Assembly: GCA_033238645.1 (NCBI GenBank)
Contig: BQXR01000001.1
Span: 1 to 64,000 of the forward strand
Direction of reading: 5' to 3'
From: Thiomicrorhabdus sp033238645
Lineage (GTDB): Bacteria > Pseudomonadota > Gammaproteobacteria > Thiomicrospirales > Thiomicrospiraceae
DNA length: 64,000 nucleotides
This document shows, one piece after another, positions 52,882 to 61,188 of this stretch (its first letter is position 1; every line of letters begins with the position of its first letter). Below the pieces are notes generated by a model. The model was not told where the DNA came from, made no database searches, and saw nothing but the letters and a program-made list of their open reading frames with translations. The position numbers and the translations under genes were made by a program.

Positions 52882-55671
52882 TTAACCAGTATTACGCATG
52901 CCTGCAGCAATTGCATTAATGCTATTTAACAGCTCAGGAAGCCAAATCTCTTTCTCTTCATCAGAGACTGCATCCGACTTATAACGTCTTAATAGGGCAA
53001 TTTGAATGTTATTCAAAGGGACTAGATAAGGGTTACGGCGTGTCAGTGAAAGTGCAATCGTTGGAGAATCTGCCAATAGTGACTCATTGCCACTAATTTC
53101 AAGAATACGCTGTTCTGTACGACCATATTCATCAGCAATTAAGCTGTAAACTTTCTGTGCTATGGCTTGATCTTGTCCAAGTAGGCTGTACTGTGAACCA
53201 ATACTAAGATCTGTTTTGAATAGTGCCATTTGGATATTGCTCATTAAAGCTCTAAAGAAAGGCCAGTTCTCATACATCTCTTTAAGTTGCTGGTCACCGT
53301 GCTTCTCAATCCAGTTGTTTAAAGCAAAACCCGTTCCTTGCCAAGCAGGGAAGGTTAGTCGTGCTTGAGCCCAACCAAAGATCCATGGAATTGCGCGGAT
53401 AGATGATTTAGACAGGTTACCTTTTTTACGATGAGAAGGGCGTGAGCCAATGTTCAGTAGTCCAATCTCGGTAACAGGGGTTGCTTCGTAGAAGAAGTTA
53501 AAGAAGCCTTCGGTATCATCTGTTAGCTCTCTAAAGCAGTGCTCACCCTCTTTAGCAAGGGTTTTCATTGTCTCTAGGTAAGCTGGGCTGTCCACTTTAC
53601 TTGTTTTTACAACACCTGTACTTGCTTTCATAAGGCCTGTTACACCGAGTGAAATCTCATACATAGCTGTTTCAGAGTTGCTGTACTTATAGGATAGTAC
53701 TTCACCTTGCTCAGTAAACTTGATTGAACCACGAACCGTTCCTGTTGGTTGAGACAGGATCGCGTAGTGAGTAGGTCCTCCGCCTCGTCCAACTGTCCCG
53801 CCACGTCCGTGGAATAGGCGACAGTCAACTTCGTGTTTATCTGCAAGGGCCATAATCTCCTGCTGTGCTTGGTATAGACTCCAAGCAGAGGAGAGGTTAC
53901 CACCATCTTTAGCTGAATCAGAATAACCTAGCATGATTTCCTGCTGGTTACCTGCGGCTAATAACATCGCTTTGTAAGTTGCGTTCTCAAACAGTGCTTG
54001 AGTGACAGGAACTATATGTTCCAAATCTTCAATTGTTTCAAATAGTGGGGCAATTTGAATGTCACAATAAGCCTTCCCTGCGTTATAACCTGCAAGACCT
54101 GCCTGATGAGCGAGGAATAAAACTTCCATTACGTGGCTGGCTTCATGCGTCATTGAGATAACGTAGTTATTGAATGCCTTAGGACTGATCTCTTTACGCA
54201 TATCACGGAAAACATTGAAGACTTCCAAAACTTCTTTGGTCATGTCTTGAATATCAATATGCTGTGTATCAATAATCGTTGCAGAAGCAACATGGCTTGC
54301 TAGTAAATCAAGCTTCTCTTGTTCACCCAAGCTAGGGTAATCAATACCTAGGTGTGACAGTAAGTCAGCAACTGCGTCAGAGTGCACATTAGACTCTTGG
54401 CGAATATCTAAACGCATTAGATAGAAGCCAAACGTTTTCGCCAGGCGAATTAGGTCTTGTAGTTCAGCGTTGGCAACATTTTCATCACCATGCCCACAAA
54501 GGGAGGAGTGAATAAGCTCTAAATCTTCTAAAAAGTTATTTTCGCACTGGTAGGCAAAAGCACTTTTATCAAGGTGTTCATCATTTAAGCGCGCTTCAAT
54601 ATAGTCAAGGTTATGTTGTAGTTTTCCATGAATAAGATATAGGAAGCGACGGTATGGCTCATCTTTAAAACGTTCTGGGCGTTTTTTAAAGACAGAGTTT
54701 ATCAAGTCTGTATCTACAATCGTAGAGCGGTTGATAATCTCTTGAGAGATGCCACAAATAAAGCGTGAGTGAGTGAGCTTAGAGCTTAAATCGAATATAC
54801 GATTCTGATACTCATAGATCACTGCACGAGACTGGAGCAGTAGAGCTCTAATCGTTGTATCATGAGTTACGAATGGGTTTCCATCGCGGTCACCACCAAT
54901 CCAAGAACCGAATGTTAAGAAGTCAGGTGTTTGGATATTGTCATCAGGGTAGTGTTTAGAAAGGGCTCGTTCCATATAGTTATAAACTTTAGGTACGGCA
55001 TCAAATAGTGACTTACGGAAGTAGTAGATTCCGTTACGGATCTCATCTTCAACGGTTGGCTTGTTCCGGCGAACTTCATCTGTTTGCCATAGAACCTGAA
55101 TTTGTGATTCTAGCTGCTGATAGATAGACTCTTTTGCATAGTCGTTGTTATAAGTATCAGCTTCATTTAGAGCACCAATATCTAAGAAGATGCGGCGTAG
55201 GTTATCCATGACAGAACGACGTTTTGATTCAGTCGGGTGAGCTGTGAATACTGGAATATAGTGTAGCTTATTTAGCAGTTCTTGAACTTGTGAGGCATCT
55301 AAGCCTTGTTCTTTAAATTCACCTATCGTATTTAGAACGGATCCATTCCAAAGTGGGCCATCAGATTTTAACTGGCTCTGACGCTCATGGTACTGGTGCT
55401 CTTCTTCAGCTAGGTTGACTAAGCTAAAGTACAAGTTAAATGCACGAATAATCGGTGCAAGTTCTTCTGCTGACTGCGCTTCAATAAAGTCAGTTAGTTC
55501 AGCACGTAAAGTAGGGTTCTCTTCTTTTTCAAGTTGAAGATAGCCTGTGCGTAGTTTTTCTACTGCGTCGTAGGTTGTTTTACCAACTTGTGACTCAATC
55601 ACTTTTCCAAGTAGATTTCCTAGTAACTTTACACGTGCTCTCAGTTTCTTGTCGCGAAGTTCTGCGGCCAT
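52882..55671 (-). CDS. ppc: Phosphoenolpyruvate carboxylase
   Basis: This enzyme (929 aa from ATG 55671) fixes bicarbonate onto PEP to give oxaloacetate, replenishing the TCA cycle. Catalytic motifs are FTAHPTESKRRS (about 145-156), FGSWIGGDRDGNPFVT, GYSDSAKDGG, FHGRGGTVGRGGGP and the C-terminal MRNTG. ATG 55671 (MAAELRDKK) is preferred to TTG 55695. The 5' end contains a 15-base direct repeat 39 bases apart, so KKLR occurs twice near the start if TTG is used. The gene has its own terminator. Confidence 0.96.
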   Translation of the reverse strand: MAAELRDKKLRARVKLLGNLLGKVIESQVGKTTYDAVEKLRTGYLQLEKEENPTLRAELTDFIEAQSAEELAPIIRAFNLYFSLVNLAEEEHQYHERQSQLKSDGPLWNGSVLNTIGEFKEQGLDASQVQELLNKLHYIPVFTAHPTESKRRSVMDNLRRIFLDIGALNEADTYNNDYAKESIYQQLESQIQVLWQTDEVRRNKPTVEDEIRNGIYYFRKSLFDAVPKVYNYMERALSKHYPDDNIQTPDFLTFGSWIGGDRDGNPFVTHDTTIRALLLQSRAVIYEYQNRIFDLSSKLTHSRFICGISQEIINRSTIVDTDLINSVFKKRPERFKDEPYRRFLYLIHGKLQHNLDYIEARLNDEHLDKSAFAYQCENNFLEDLELIHSSLCGHGDENVANAELQDLIRLAKTFGFYLMRLDIRQESNVHSDAVADLLSHLGIDYPSLGEQEKLDLLASHVASATIIDTQHIDIQDMTKEVLEVFNVFRDMRKEISPKAFNNYVISMTHEASHVMEVLFLAHQAGLAGYNAGKAYCDIQIAPLFETIEDLEHIVPVTQALFENATYKAMLLAAGNQQEIMLGYSDSAKDGGNLSSAWSLYQAQQEIMALADKHEVDCRLFHGRGGTVGRGGGPTHYAILSQPTGTVRGSIKFTEQGEVLSYKYSNSETAMYEISLGVTGLMKASTGVVKTSKVDSPAYLETMKTLAKEGEHCFRELTDDTEGFFNFFYEATPVTEIGLLNIGSRPSHRKKGNLSKSSIRAIPWIFGWAQARLTFPAWQGTGFALNNWIEKHGDQQLKEMYENWPFFRALMSNIQMALFKTDLSIGSQYSLLGQDQAIAQKVYSLIADEYGRTEQRILEISGNESLLADSPTIALSLTRRNPYLVPLNNIQIALLRRYKSDAVSDEEKEIWLPELLNSINAIAAGMRNTG

Positions 55672-55786
55672 TTTTACTCTCAGTTTCTTGTACAAAATTG
55701 AGCCGTATTATATCAGAAAATTAGATGGATTTGGTGAAGTATAAAAGAGGTTTATAATCAATAGGTTAGGAAGAGGGGTGGGGTAT

Positions 55787-55811
55787 AAAAAACCCTCATT
55801 AAGAGGGTTTT
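55787..55811 (-). terminator. Intrinsic terminator of ppa
   Basis: AAAACCCTC (55789-55797) pairs with GAGGGTTTT (55803-55811); read on the reverse strand it ends in a T run just after the ppa stop. Confidence 0.85.
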
Positions 55812-55821
55812 CGGGAGGGGG

Positions 55822-56352
55822 TTACTTCTTAGCTTGGTAAGCTTTAGCGCCATTAAGAATCTCTTCTTGAGCGTCTTTAAGATCTCCCCAGCCTTCAACT
55901 TTAACCCACTTACCTGGCTCGATGTCCTTGTAGTGGCTGAAGAAGTGCTCTACTTGTTCTTTAAGGAGTGGAATGTCTTCTACTTTCTCTATTTTTGAGT
56001 AGATCGGTGTTAGTTTATCAACAGGAACTGCGATCACCTTTGCATCTTCTCCACCATCATCAGTCATCTTGAAGATACCAATTGGGCGACAACGGATAAC
56101 AGAACCCACTAAAAGCGGGTGTGGTGTAACGACTAAAACGTCAACTGGATCACCATCATCAGATAGTGTGTCATTGATGTAACCGTAGTTAGCAGGGTAT
56201 GACATCGTTGCGCCTTGAAGACGGTCAACCCAGACAAGATCAGTGTCTTTATCTACTTCATATTTAATTGGTGAAGCAAATGCTGCGATTTCAATAATAA
56301 CGTTAATATCATTTGGAAGATCTTTTCCGGCTGGTACTGCAGAATAACCCAT
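55822..56352 (-). CDS. ppa: Inorganic pyrophosphatase
   Basis: The 176-residue family I soluble pyrophosphatase hydrolyses PPi to phosphate. EIAAFASPIKYEVDK (about 21-35), the YPANYGYI stretch and the metal-binding DDGDPVDVLV signature (about 64-73) are all present, as is the KDIEPGKWVKVEGW segment. It lies 81 bases after fbp on the same strand with a hairpin between. Confidence 0.96.
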   Translation of the reverse strand: MGYSAVPAGKDLPNDINVIIEIAAFASPIKYEVDKDTDLVWVDRLQGATMSYPANYGYINDTLSDDGDPVDVLVVTPHPLLVGSVIRCRPIGIFKMTDDGGEDAKVIAVPVDKLTPIYSKIEKVEDIPLLKEQVEHFFSHYKDIEPGKWVKVEGWGDLKDAQEEILNGAKAYQAKK

Positions 56353-56390
56353 GGTTGTTCCTTTTTATTTAATCTATTTTAAAAGCAAAA

Positions 56391-56413
56391 CACCCGCAAT
56401 TGCGGGTGCTTTT
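56391..56413. terminator. Hairpin between fbp and ppa
   Basis: CACCCGC (56391-56397) and GCGGGTG (56402-56408) form a GC-rich stem with an AATT loop. T runs lie on both sides (four T on the reverse strand, five on the forward). Confidence 0.75.
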
Positions 56414-56433
56414 TACTAAGTTAACTCAGTTGA

Positions 56434-57405
56434 TTACTTGTGGTAAGCAATAACTTTTTCAACTTCGTTTTTAGAACCAAGTACAACTGGGACGCGGTCA
56501 TGGATGTCTTTAGGTTCAACATCCATAATGTCCATACGGCCAGTAGAAGATAGACCACCAGCTTGCTCAACAAGCATAGACATAGGGTTACCTTCGTACA
56601 TTAGGCGAAGCTTACCAGCTTTTGATGGGTCACGGTTGTCGTAAGGGTACATGAAGATACCACCACGCATAAGGATACGGTGTACTTCAGCTACCATAGA
56701 AGCAACCCAACGCATGTTGTAACGCTTACCTAGAGGACCTTCTTCACCTTTTAGGCAGTCATCAATATACTGCTTCATTTCTGGTTCCCAGAAGCGTTGG
56801 TTAGACATATTGATTGCAAACTCGGCAGTATCTTCAGGAATCATAACGCCAGACTTAGTTAGTACGAACTCACCAATGTTCTGATCTAGAGTGAAGATGT
56901 TTACACCGTTACCAGTTGTCATAACTAGTAGTGCAGAAGGTCCGTAAAGAACGTAACCAGCAGCAACTTGCTTGCGACCATCCTGTAAGAAAACTTCTTG
57001 TTGATCACCAGAACGATCATCTTCAGGTGCTTCTAAGATAGAGAAGATAGTACCAACAGATAGGTTAACGTCGATATTTGAAGAACCATCCAAAGGATCG
57101 AAAGTAACAAGGAATTTACCGTTTTTGTTACCAGCGATTGTGTAATCTTCTTCTTCAGATCCTACACCCTTAACTGAAGGGTTAGCAATTAGGATATCTT
57201 TTAAAAGATCGTTAGAGATAACGTCAAGCATCTTTTGAGTTTCGCCCTGAATGTTTTCATCTTCAGTTGCGCCTAAGATACCAGCTAGTTCACCTTGACC
57301 TAACTTGTAAGAAATGTCCTTACATGCAACCATTATGTGGTTGATTACAAGTTCTAGTTCTGCTGAAACGCCGTCATTTGCTAATACTTGATCTAATCTT
57401 TTCAT
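56434..57405 (-). CDS. fbp: Fructose-1,6-bisphosphatase class I
   Basis: This 323-residue enzyme dephosphorylates fructose 1,6-bisphosphate for gluconeogenesis and, in autotrophs, for the Calvin cycle. The metal site FDPLDGSSNIDVNLSVGTIFSI (in two parts, about 106-127) and YPYDNRDPSKAGKLRLMYEG near residue 256 identify class I. A downstream pyrophosphatase fits biosynthetic flux. No other Calvin-cycle gene is in the window. Confidence 0.96.
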   Translation of the reverse strand: MKRLDQVLANDGVSAELELVINHIMVACKDISYKLGQGELAGILGATEDENIQGETQKMLDVISNDLLKDILIANPSVKGVGSEEEDYTIAGNKNGKFLVTFDPLDGSSNIDVNLSVGTIFSILEAPEDDRSGDQQEVFLQDGRKQVAAGYVLYGPSALLVMTTGNGVNIFTLDQNIGEFVLTKSGVMIPEDTAEFAINMSNQRFWEPEMKQYIDDCLKGEEGPLGKRYNMRWVASMVAEVHRILMRGGIFMYPYDNRDPSKAGKLRLMYEGNPMSMLVEQAGGLSSTGRMDIMDVEPKDIHDRVPVVLGSKNEVEKVIAYHK

Positions 57406-57590
57406 ATAGATTCTCTCTGCTGTTAGATATTAAAATTTTTAATACGGTTGAATAATTCCGTGGAATTCTACCATAAATTAAGTTTTTTTATCAATCTCGT
57501 TGCAATGCTAATCACTTAAGCCGCACGTTTAATATAAGGTTATGCACAAATATCTAACTACATATAGTCGATAACATGGGATATTTGCTT

Positions 57591-57619
57591 TTCACGTCAT
57601 TTTAAAACCCGTGTACAAT
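57591..57619 (+). promoter_or_regulatory. Possible promoter for thiI
   Basis: TTCACG (57591-57596) and TACAAT (57614-57619) are separated by 17 bases, with TG just before the -10. The 296-base divergent region between fbp and thiI shows no other clear feature and no thi-box. Confidence 0.45.
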
Positions 57620-57701
57620 ATGCGGCAATTAATAGGTGGCAGTACCTTTTTAGTAGATAGTTGCCGATTATTTTAATTTTATATATTAAGAAGAGTGTCA
57701 A

Positions 57702-59150
57702 ATGAGATTTATCGTTAAGTTATTCCCTGAGATCATGATTAAAGGTGCACCGGTTAAGAAGAAGATGATTAGCCAGCTTAATGATAACTTGCGCACTCTA
57801 TTGCATAGAATAGATGATCAAATTGCTGTAAAGCGTTTTTGGGATAAAATCGAAGTTCAATGTGATAATGGTTTTAATGATGCAGTTCGCAATGTATTAA
57901 CCAAAACACCTGGTGTTGAGCAGTTTTTGGAAGTCATTCAATATGAAACAGGTGAAGACCTAGCCTCGATCGCTGAGAAGGTTGCAGAACATACTTTAGA
58001 CAAAATTGATGGAAAAATGTTTGTTGTCCGTGCAAAAAGAACGGGTACACATGAAACGACATCGTTTGAGTTAGAGCGTTTTGTGGGTTCTTATTTGTTT
58101 GAACACGGTAATCCTAAGGGCGTGGATCTACATAATCCAGAGGTGAAGATTGAGTTTGAGCTACACCAAAAGACATTGAATGTGATTACTAAACGTAGAG
58201 TTGGTTTGGGTGGTTTTCCGATGGGCACTCAAGGTGAACTTCTTTCGCTGATGTCGGGTGGATTTGACTCTACCGTTGCCAGCTATTTAACGATGAAGCG
58301 TGGTCTTAAAACTCATTTTATCTTCTTTAATTTAGGCGGTGCTGCGCATGAAATAGGTGTTAAGCAGGTTGCTTTATATTTATGGGGGCAGTTTGGTGCT
58401 TCTCACCGAGTTAAATTTATCACAGTACCTTTTGAAGATATTGTTGCAGAGATCTTTCGCTCGACGCATGAAAGTTATATGGGCGTTACCCTTAAACGTT
58501 TAATGTTGATGGCGTCAGAAAAGATAGCAGATGAGTTGGGGATTGATGCGATTGTAACGGGGGAGAGTGTTGCGCAGGTGAGTAGTCAGACGTTACGAAA
58601 TTTAGCGGTCATTGATGAAGCAACGACAAAGTTGGTCTTACGCCCATTAGCGACAATGAATAAACCAGAGATTATGGATATTGCTGATAAGATCGGTACG
58701 CGGCATTTTGCCGAAAGCATGCCTGAATATTGCGGGGTTATCTCTAAGAATCCTGTGATTAATGGTTCCTTTAAACGTATGGAGAAAGAGGCTGCGCGTT
58801 TTGATTATGATGTTTTGGAGAAAGCGATCAAAAGTGCGGTAACCATTCCTGTTCATACGATTATTGATGATGTCAATGCTGCTGCTGCTGTAGAGGTTGT
58901 TAACCAAGTTGATGCTGAGATGGTTGTGATTGATATTCGCAGAACAGATGAGCAGAAGGGGTCTCCATTAGCACTGACAAATATTAAATGCATTCCTTTT
59001 CATGAACTGAATCAGAAGTTTAAAGGGCTGGATCAGCAGAGAGATTATCTATTGTATTGTGCAAAGGGTGTGATGAGTCAGCTGCATGCTCAGTATTTGC
59101 GTGATGCTGGATTTGAAAATGTACGTGTTTATCGTCCTGAAGCTAAGTAG
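57702..59150 (+). CDS. thiI: tRNA 4-thiouridine synthase / sulfurtransferase ThiI
   Basis: The 482-residue protein has an N-terminal ferredoxin-like and THUMP domain (about 1-165), a PP-loop ATPase with MSGGFDSTVASYL (about 186-198) and GESVAQVSSQT, and a C-terminal rhodanese domain. The rhodanese active loop is YCAKGVMS, with the persulfide cysteine near residue 456. The enzyme makes 4-thiouridine at tRNA position 8, and the rhodanese part also supplies sulfur for thiamine. Confidence 0.95.
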   Translation: MRFIVKLFPEIMIKGAPVKKKMISQLNDNLRTLLHRIDDQIAVKRFWDKIEVQCDNGFNDAVRNVLTKTPGVEQFLEVIQYETGEDLASIAEKVAEHTLDKIDGKMFVVRAKRTGTHETTSFELERFVGSYLFEHGNPKGVDLHNPEVKIEFELHQKTLNVITKRRVGLGGFPMGTQGELLSLMSGGFDSTVASYLTMKRGLKTHFIFFNLGGAAHEIGVKQVALYLWGQFGASHRVKFITVPFEDIVAEIFRSTHESYMGVTLKRLMLMASEKIADELGIDAIVTGESVAQVSSQTLRNLAVIDEATTKLVLRPLATMNKPEIMDIADKIGTRHFAESMPEYCGVISKNPVINGSFKRMEKEAARFDYDVLEKAIKSAVTIPVHTIIDDVNAAAAVEVVNQVDAEMVVIDIRRTDEQKGSPLALTNIKCIPFHELNQKFKGLDQQRDYLLYCAKGVMSQLHAQYLRDAGFENVRVYRPEAK

Positions 59151-59170
59151 GCTATGAACTTTTAGGCATT

Positions 59171-60790
59171 TTATTTAATGCCTTTTTGGTTGTTAAATTT
59201 AATGTCTGCTTCAATTAGTGGAAAGGGATTTTCTGACTTTTTCTGTTTGCTTAGGCTGTTCTGTCCACTGCGATTTTGCATCTTCTTCATATCACTGATA
59301 TTACTTTTGTGTGTTTTGATCTTATTCTCTTTTAAACGTAGCTTATTTTTTGATAGATCCAGAGAGGATTTCACACCTATCAATGTTTTTTGAATCTGTG
59401 TGACGTAGTTGACCGTTTCATGTCCAATGGATTTTCTGGCAAGCACTTCAACATTATAGAACCACTTGTAGGGATCCAATCCTTGTGCTTCAGTTTCACG
59501 CTGTAACTTTCTTATCCTACCTGGGCCCGCATTGTAGGCAGCGAGTGAAAAATTTATCTTATTCTCTTCAGTATATTCAGGTTTATCAAAGTAGTAGTCT
59601 CTAATAAATGCTAGGTACTTTATGCCTGCATGAATATTATCTTCAATATTGCTTATATTAGGGATGTTGACAACCTTAGAACGTGCTGTTGAGGGCTTTA
59701 TCTGCATAATGCCATGAGCATTCGCACTACTCACTAGATCATGACGAAATTTGGATTCTTGATAAGCGAGCGAGGCGATTAGTAACCAATCAAACTCATA
59801 AAATTCAGCATATTTTTTAAAATAATATTTTAAGCAGGGGGTCTCATCGAGTGCCGTAAAGGAAAGTGGCTTGTCTATCCAGAATGGGTTTTTAAAGTAT
59901 TTTTGGTAGATGCTGTTGCCTAGGAACTTGCCAGGTTGAGCATAGGTTCGAATAAAGTCATTTAGGGACTTTTCAAGCTGAGGAAGGTTCTTGTTAATTG
60001 CCCAGCCGATGTTTCCACCGTAATGAAAGATGATATCACTTTGAACTTGTAAGTTAGAGAAGGTTTTTTGATAGATCTCGGCAATGTGGTTATCTACCAC
60101 GGTATAGCTGAAGAGGCCAGCATTGACCATCTCTAAAAGATCTTCGGCCTCTAAGAGTGGGTCTGCATGGATAACCTCTATTCCAGCCAGGCCTAGCTGA
60201 CCTAGGGATTGGTTGATCTTTTGGATATTGACAATGTAGCTACTATTTGCAACCACAACGATCTGTTTACCAGCAAGATCTTCTAGTTTTTTAATTTTAG
60301 GAGCCTTTTGGTTTGAGACGAGGATCTCTTGAACATCGGTAATATAAGGTGTGGTGAAGTTTGTGGTTATTTTTCGCTCTTGGGTGATCGTCAGGCCAGA
60401 AGCGATAATGTCACCTCGTCCAGCTTCAAGCTCTGCGAATAGACTATTAAAAGGTCGAGCCAAAAAAACAACGTGGGTTTTATAACGCTCTTGTCGTGGG
60501 CCACGATTCAGATATTTTTCATAGGCTTTAATGAGATCGTGTTCAAGACCTCTTTGACCTTTAATAGTGTGAAAGAAGTTTGTACGGTTGTAACTGACAA
60601 GGACGCGTAAAATACGTCGTTCACGAATTTCCTTTAGATCACCAATAAAAGCATCATTGATTCTTTCAGTCAGAGAGTTTTGAGCAGGGGGGGAGGGTTG
60701 TGAGTTGTTTAATGACTTTGCGAGTGTTTGCCCAGGGAGAAGACCTGTTCCTAAAAATATAATCAATAAAGCATTGAAGACGTTTCGCAT
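59171..60790 (-). CDS. mltF: Membrane-bound lytic transglycosylase MltF
   Basis: The protein (539 aa from ATG 60790) has a signal peptide ending near TLAKS, a solute-binding-protein-like regulatory domain (about 60-298) and a C-terminal SLT transglycosylase domain. The catalytic glutamate is in LAYQESKFRHDLVSSANAHG, followed by GIMQIKPST and NFSLAAYNAGPGRI. It cleaves peptidoglycan in the periplasm. A Lys/Asn-rich tail of about 60 residues follows the catalytic domain. Near the start the SPPAQN codons hold an antisense AGCA-poly-G copy (60683-60693). The frame also allows a TTG start at 60796. Confidence 0.92.
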   Translation of the reverse strand: MRNVFNALLIIFLGTGLLPGQTLAKSLNNSQPSPPAQNSLTERINDAFIGDLKEIRERRILRVLVSYNRTNFFHTIKGQRGLEHDLIKAYEKYLNRGPRQERYKTHVVFLARPFNSLFAELEAGRGDIIASGLTITQERKITTNFTTPYITDVQEILVSNQKAPKIKKLEDLAGKQIVVVANSSYIVNIQKINQSLGQLGLAGIEVIHADPLLEAEDLLEMVNAGLFSYTVVDNHIAEIYQKTFSNLQVQSDIIFHYGGNIGWAINKNLPQLEKSLNDFIRTYAQPGKFLGNSIYQKYFKNPFWIDKPLSFTALDETPCLKYYFKKYAEFYEFDWLLIASLAYQESKFRHDLVSSANAHGIMQIKPSTARSKVVNIPNISNIEDNIHAGIKYLAFIRDYYFDKPEYTEENKINFSLAAYNAGPGRIRKLQRETEAQGLDPYKWFYNVEVLARKSIGHETVNYVTQIQKTLIGVKSSLDLSKNKLRLKENKIKTHKSNISDMKKMQNRSGQNSLSKQKKSENPFPLIEADIKFNNQKGIK

Positions 60791-61184
60791 CAGCAAAGGG
60801 CAGCCCTTTTGTCATGTAGAAGGTTCTATTTTAATTGAGAAAGGGGAGTAATAACACCAAATTATTTTAGTTCTTAGGGTTGAAATGACAGCTGTATCGT
60901 GATTATAAGTCAAGATTGTGACGCATTTTTAAGGGGCTCTGTGGAAGTTCTTATATCGTTTAGATAGCTATCTATAGGGGCGTGAACGTTAAATCTAGAC
61001 TAGTTTAAGCTGTAATTTATACTTTGTTAATATCGATTTAATGCTCAGATGATACTAATGCAGTCATGTCTGCTAACTATTTGTTATAATACGCGCAATT
61101 TTTAATATAACCTCCAATTTCTGTTGCTGGTGGAATGCAAATGGCAGACAGGAATCAGGCGTTTTTAATGTTAGATGGTATAGA
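60791..61184. other. Intergenic region upstream of rnr
   Basis: About 390 bases without a recognised long gene. It contains a perfect 14-base palindrome TAGATAGCTATCTA at 60961-60974 and an extended -10 promoter TGTTATAAT ending at 61090. A 15-codon frame (61141-61188) overlaps the rnr start. Confidence 0.5.
61082..61090 (+). promoter_or_regulatory. Extended -10 promoter for rnr
   Basis: TGTTATAAT ends with a perfect TATAAT (61085-61090) preceded by TG one base earlier. No good -35 is visible, as is common for extended -10 promoters. Confidence 0.55.
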
Positions 61185-61188
61185 GTGA
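61141..61188 (+). CDS. Possible 15-residue leader peptide upstream of rnr
   Basis: ATG 61141 opens a 15-codon frame (MADRNQAFLMLDGIE) preceded by GGTGGA at suitable spacing. Its TGA stop (61186-61188) overlaps the GTG start of rnr as GTGA. rnr has no good ribosome-binding site of its own, so coupling through this short frame is plausible. No homology is known to me. Confidence 0.35.
   Translation: MADRNQAFLMLDGIE

Noticed and set aside
57406..57701. Thiamine pyrophosphate riboswitch before thiI
   Set aside because: The conserved thi-box sequences were not found; only a plausible promoter is visible.
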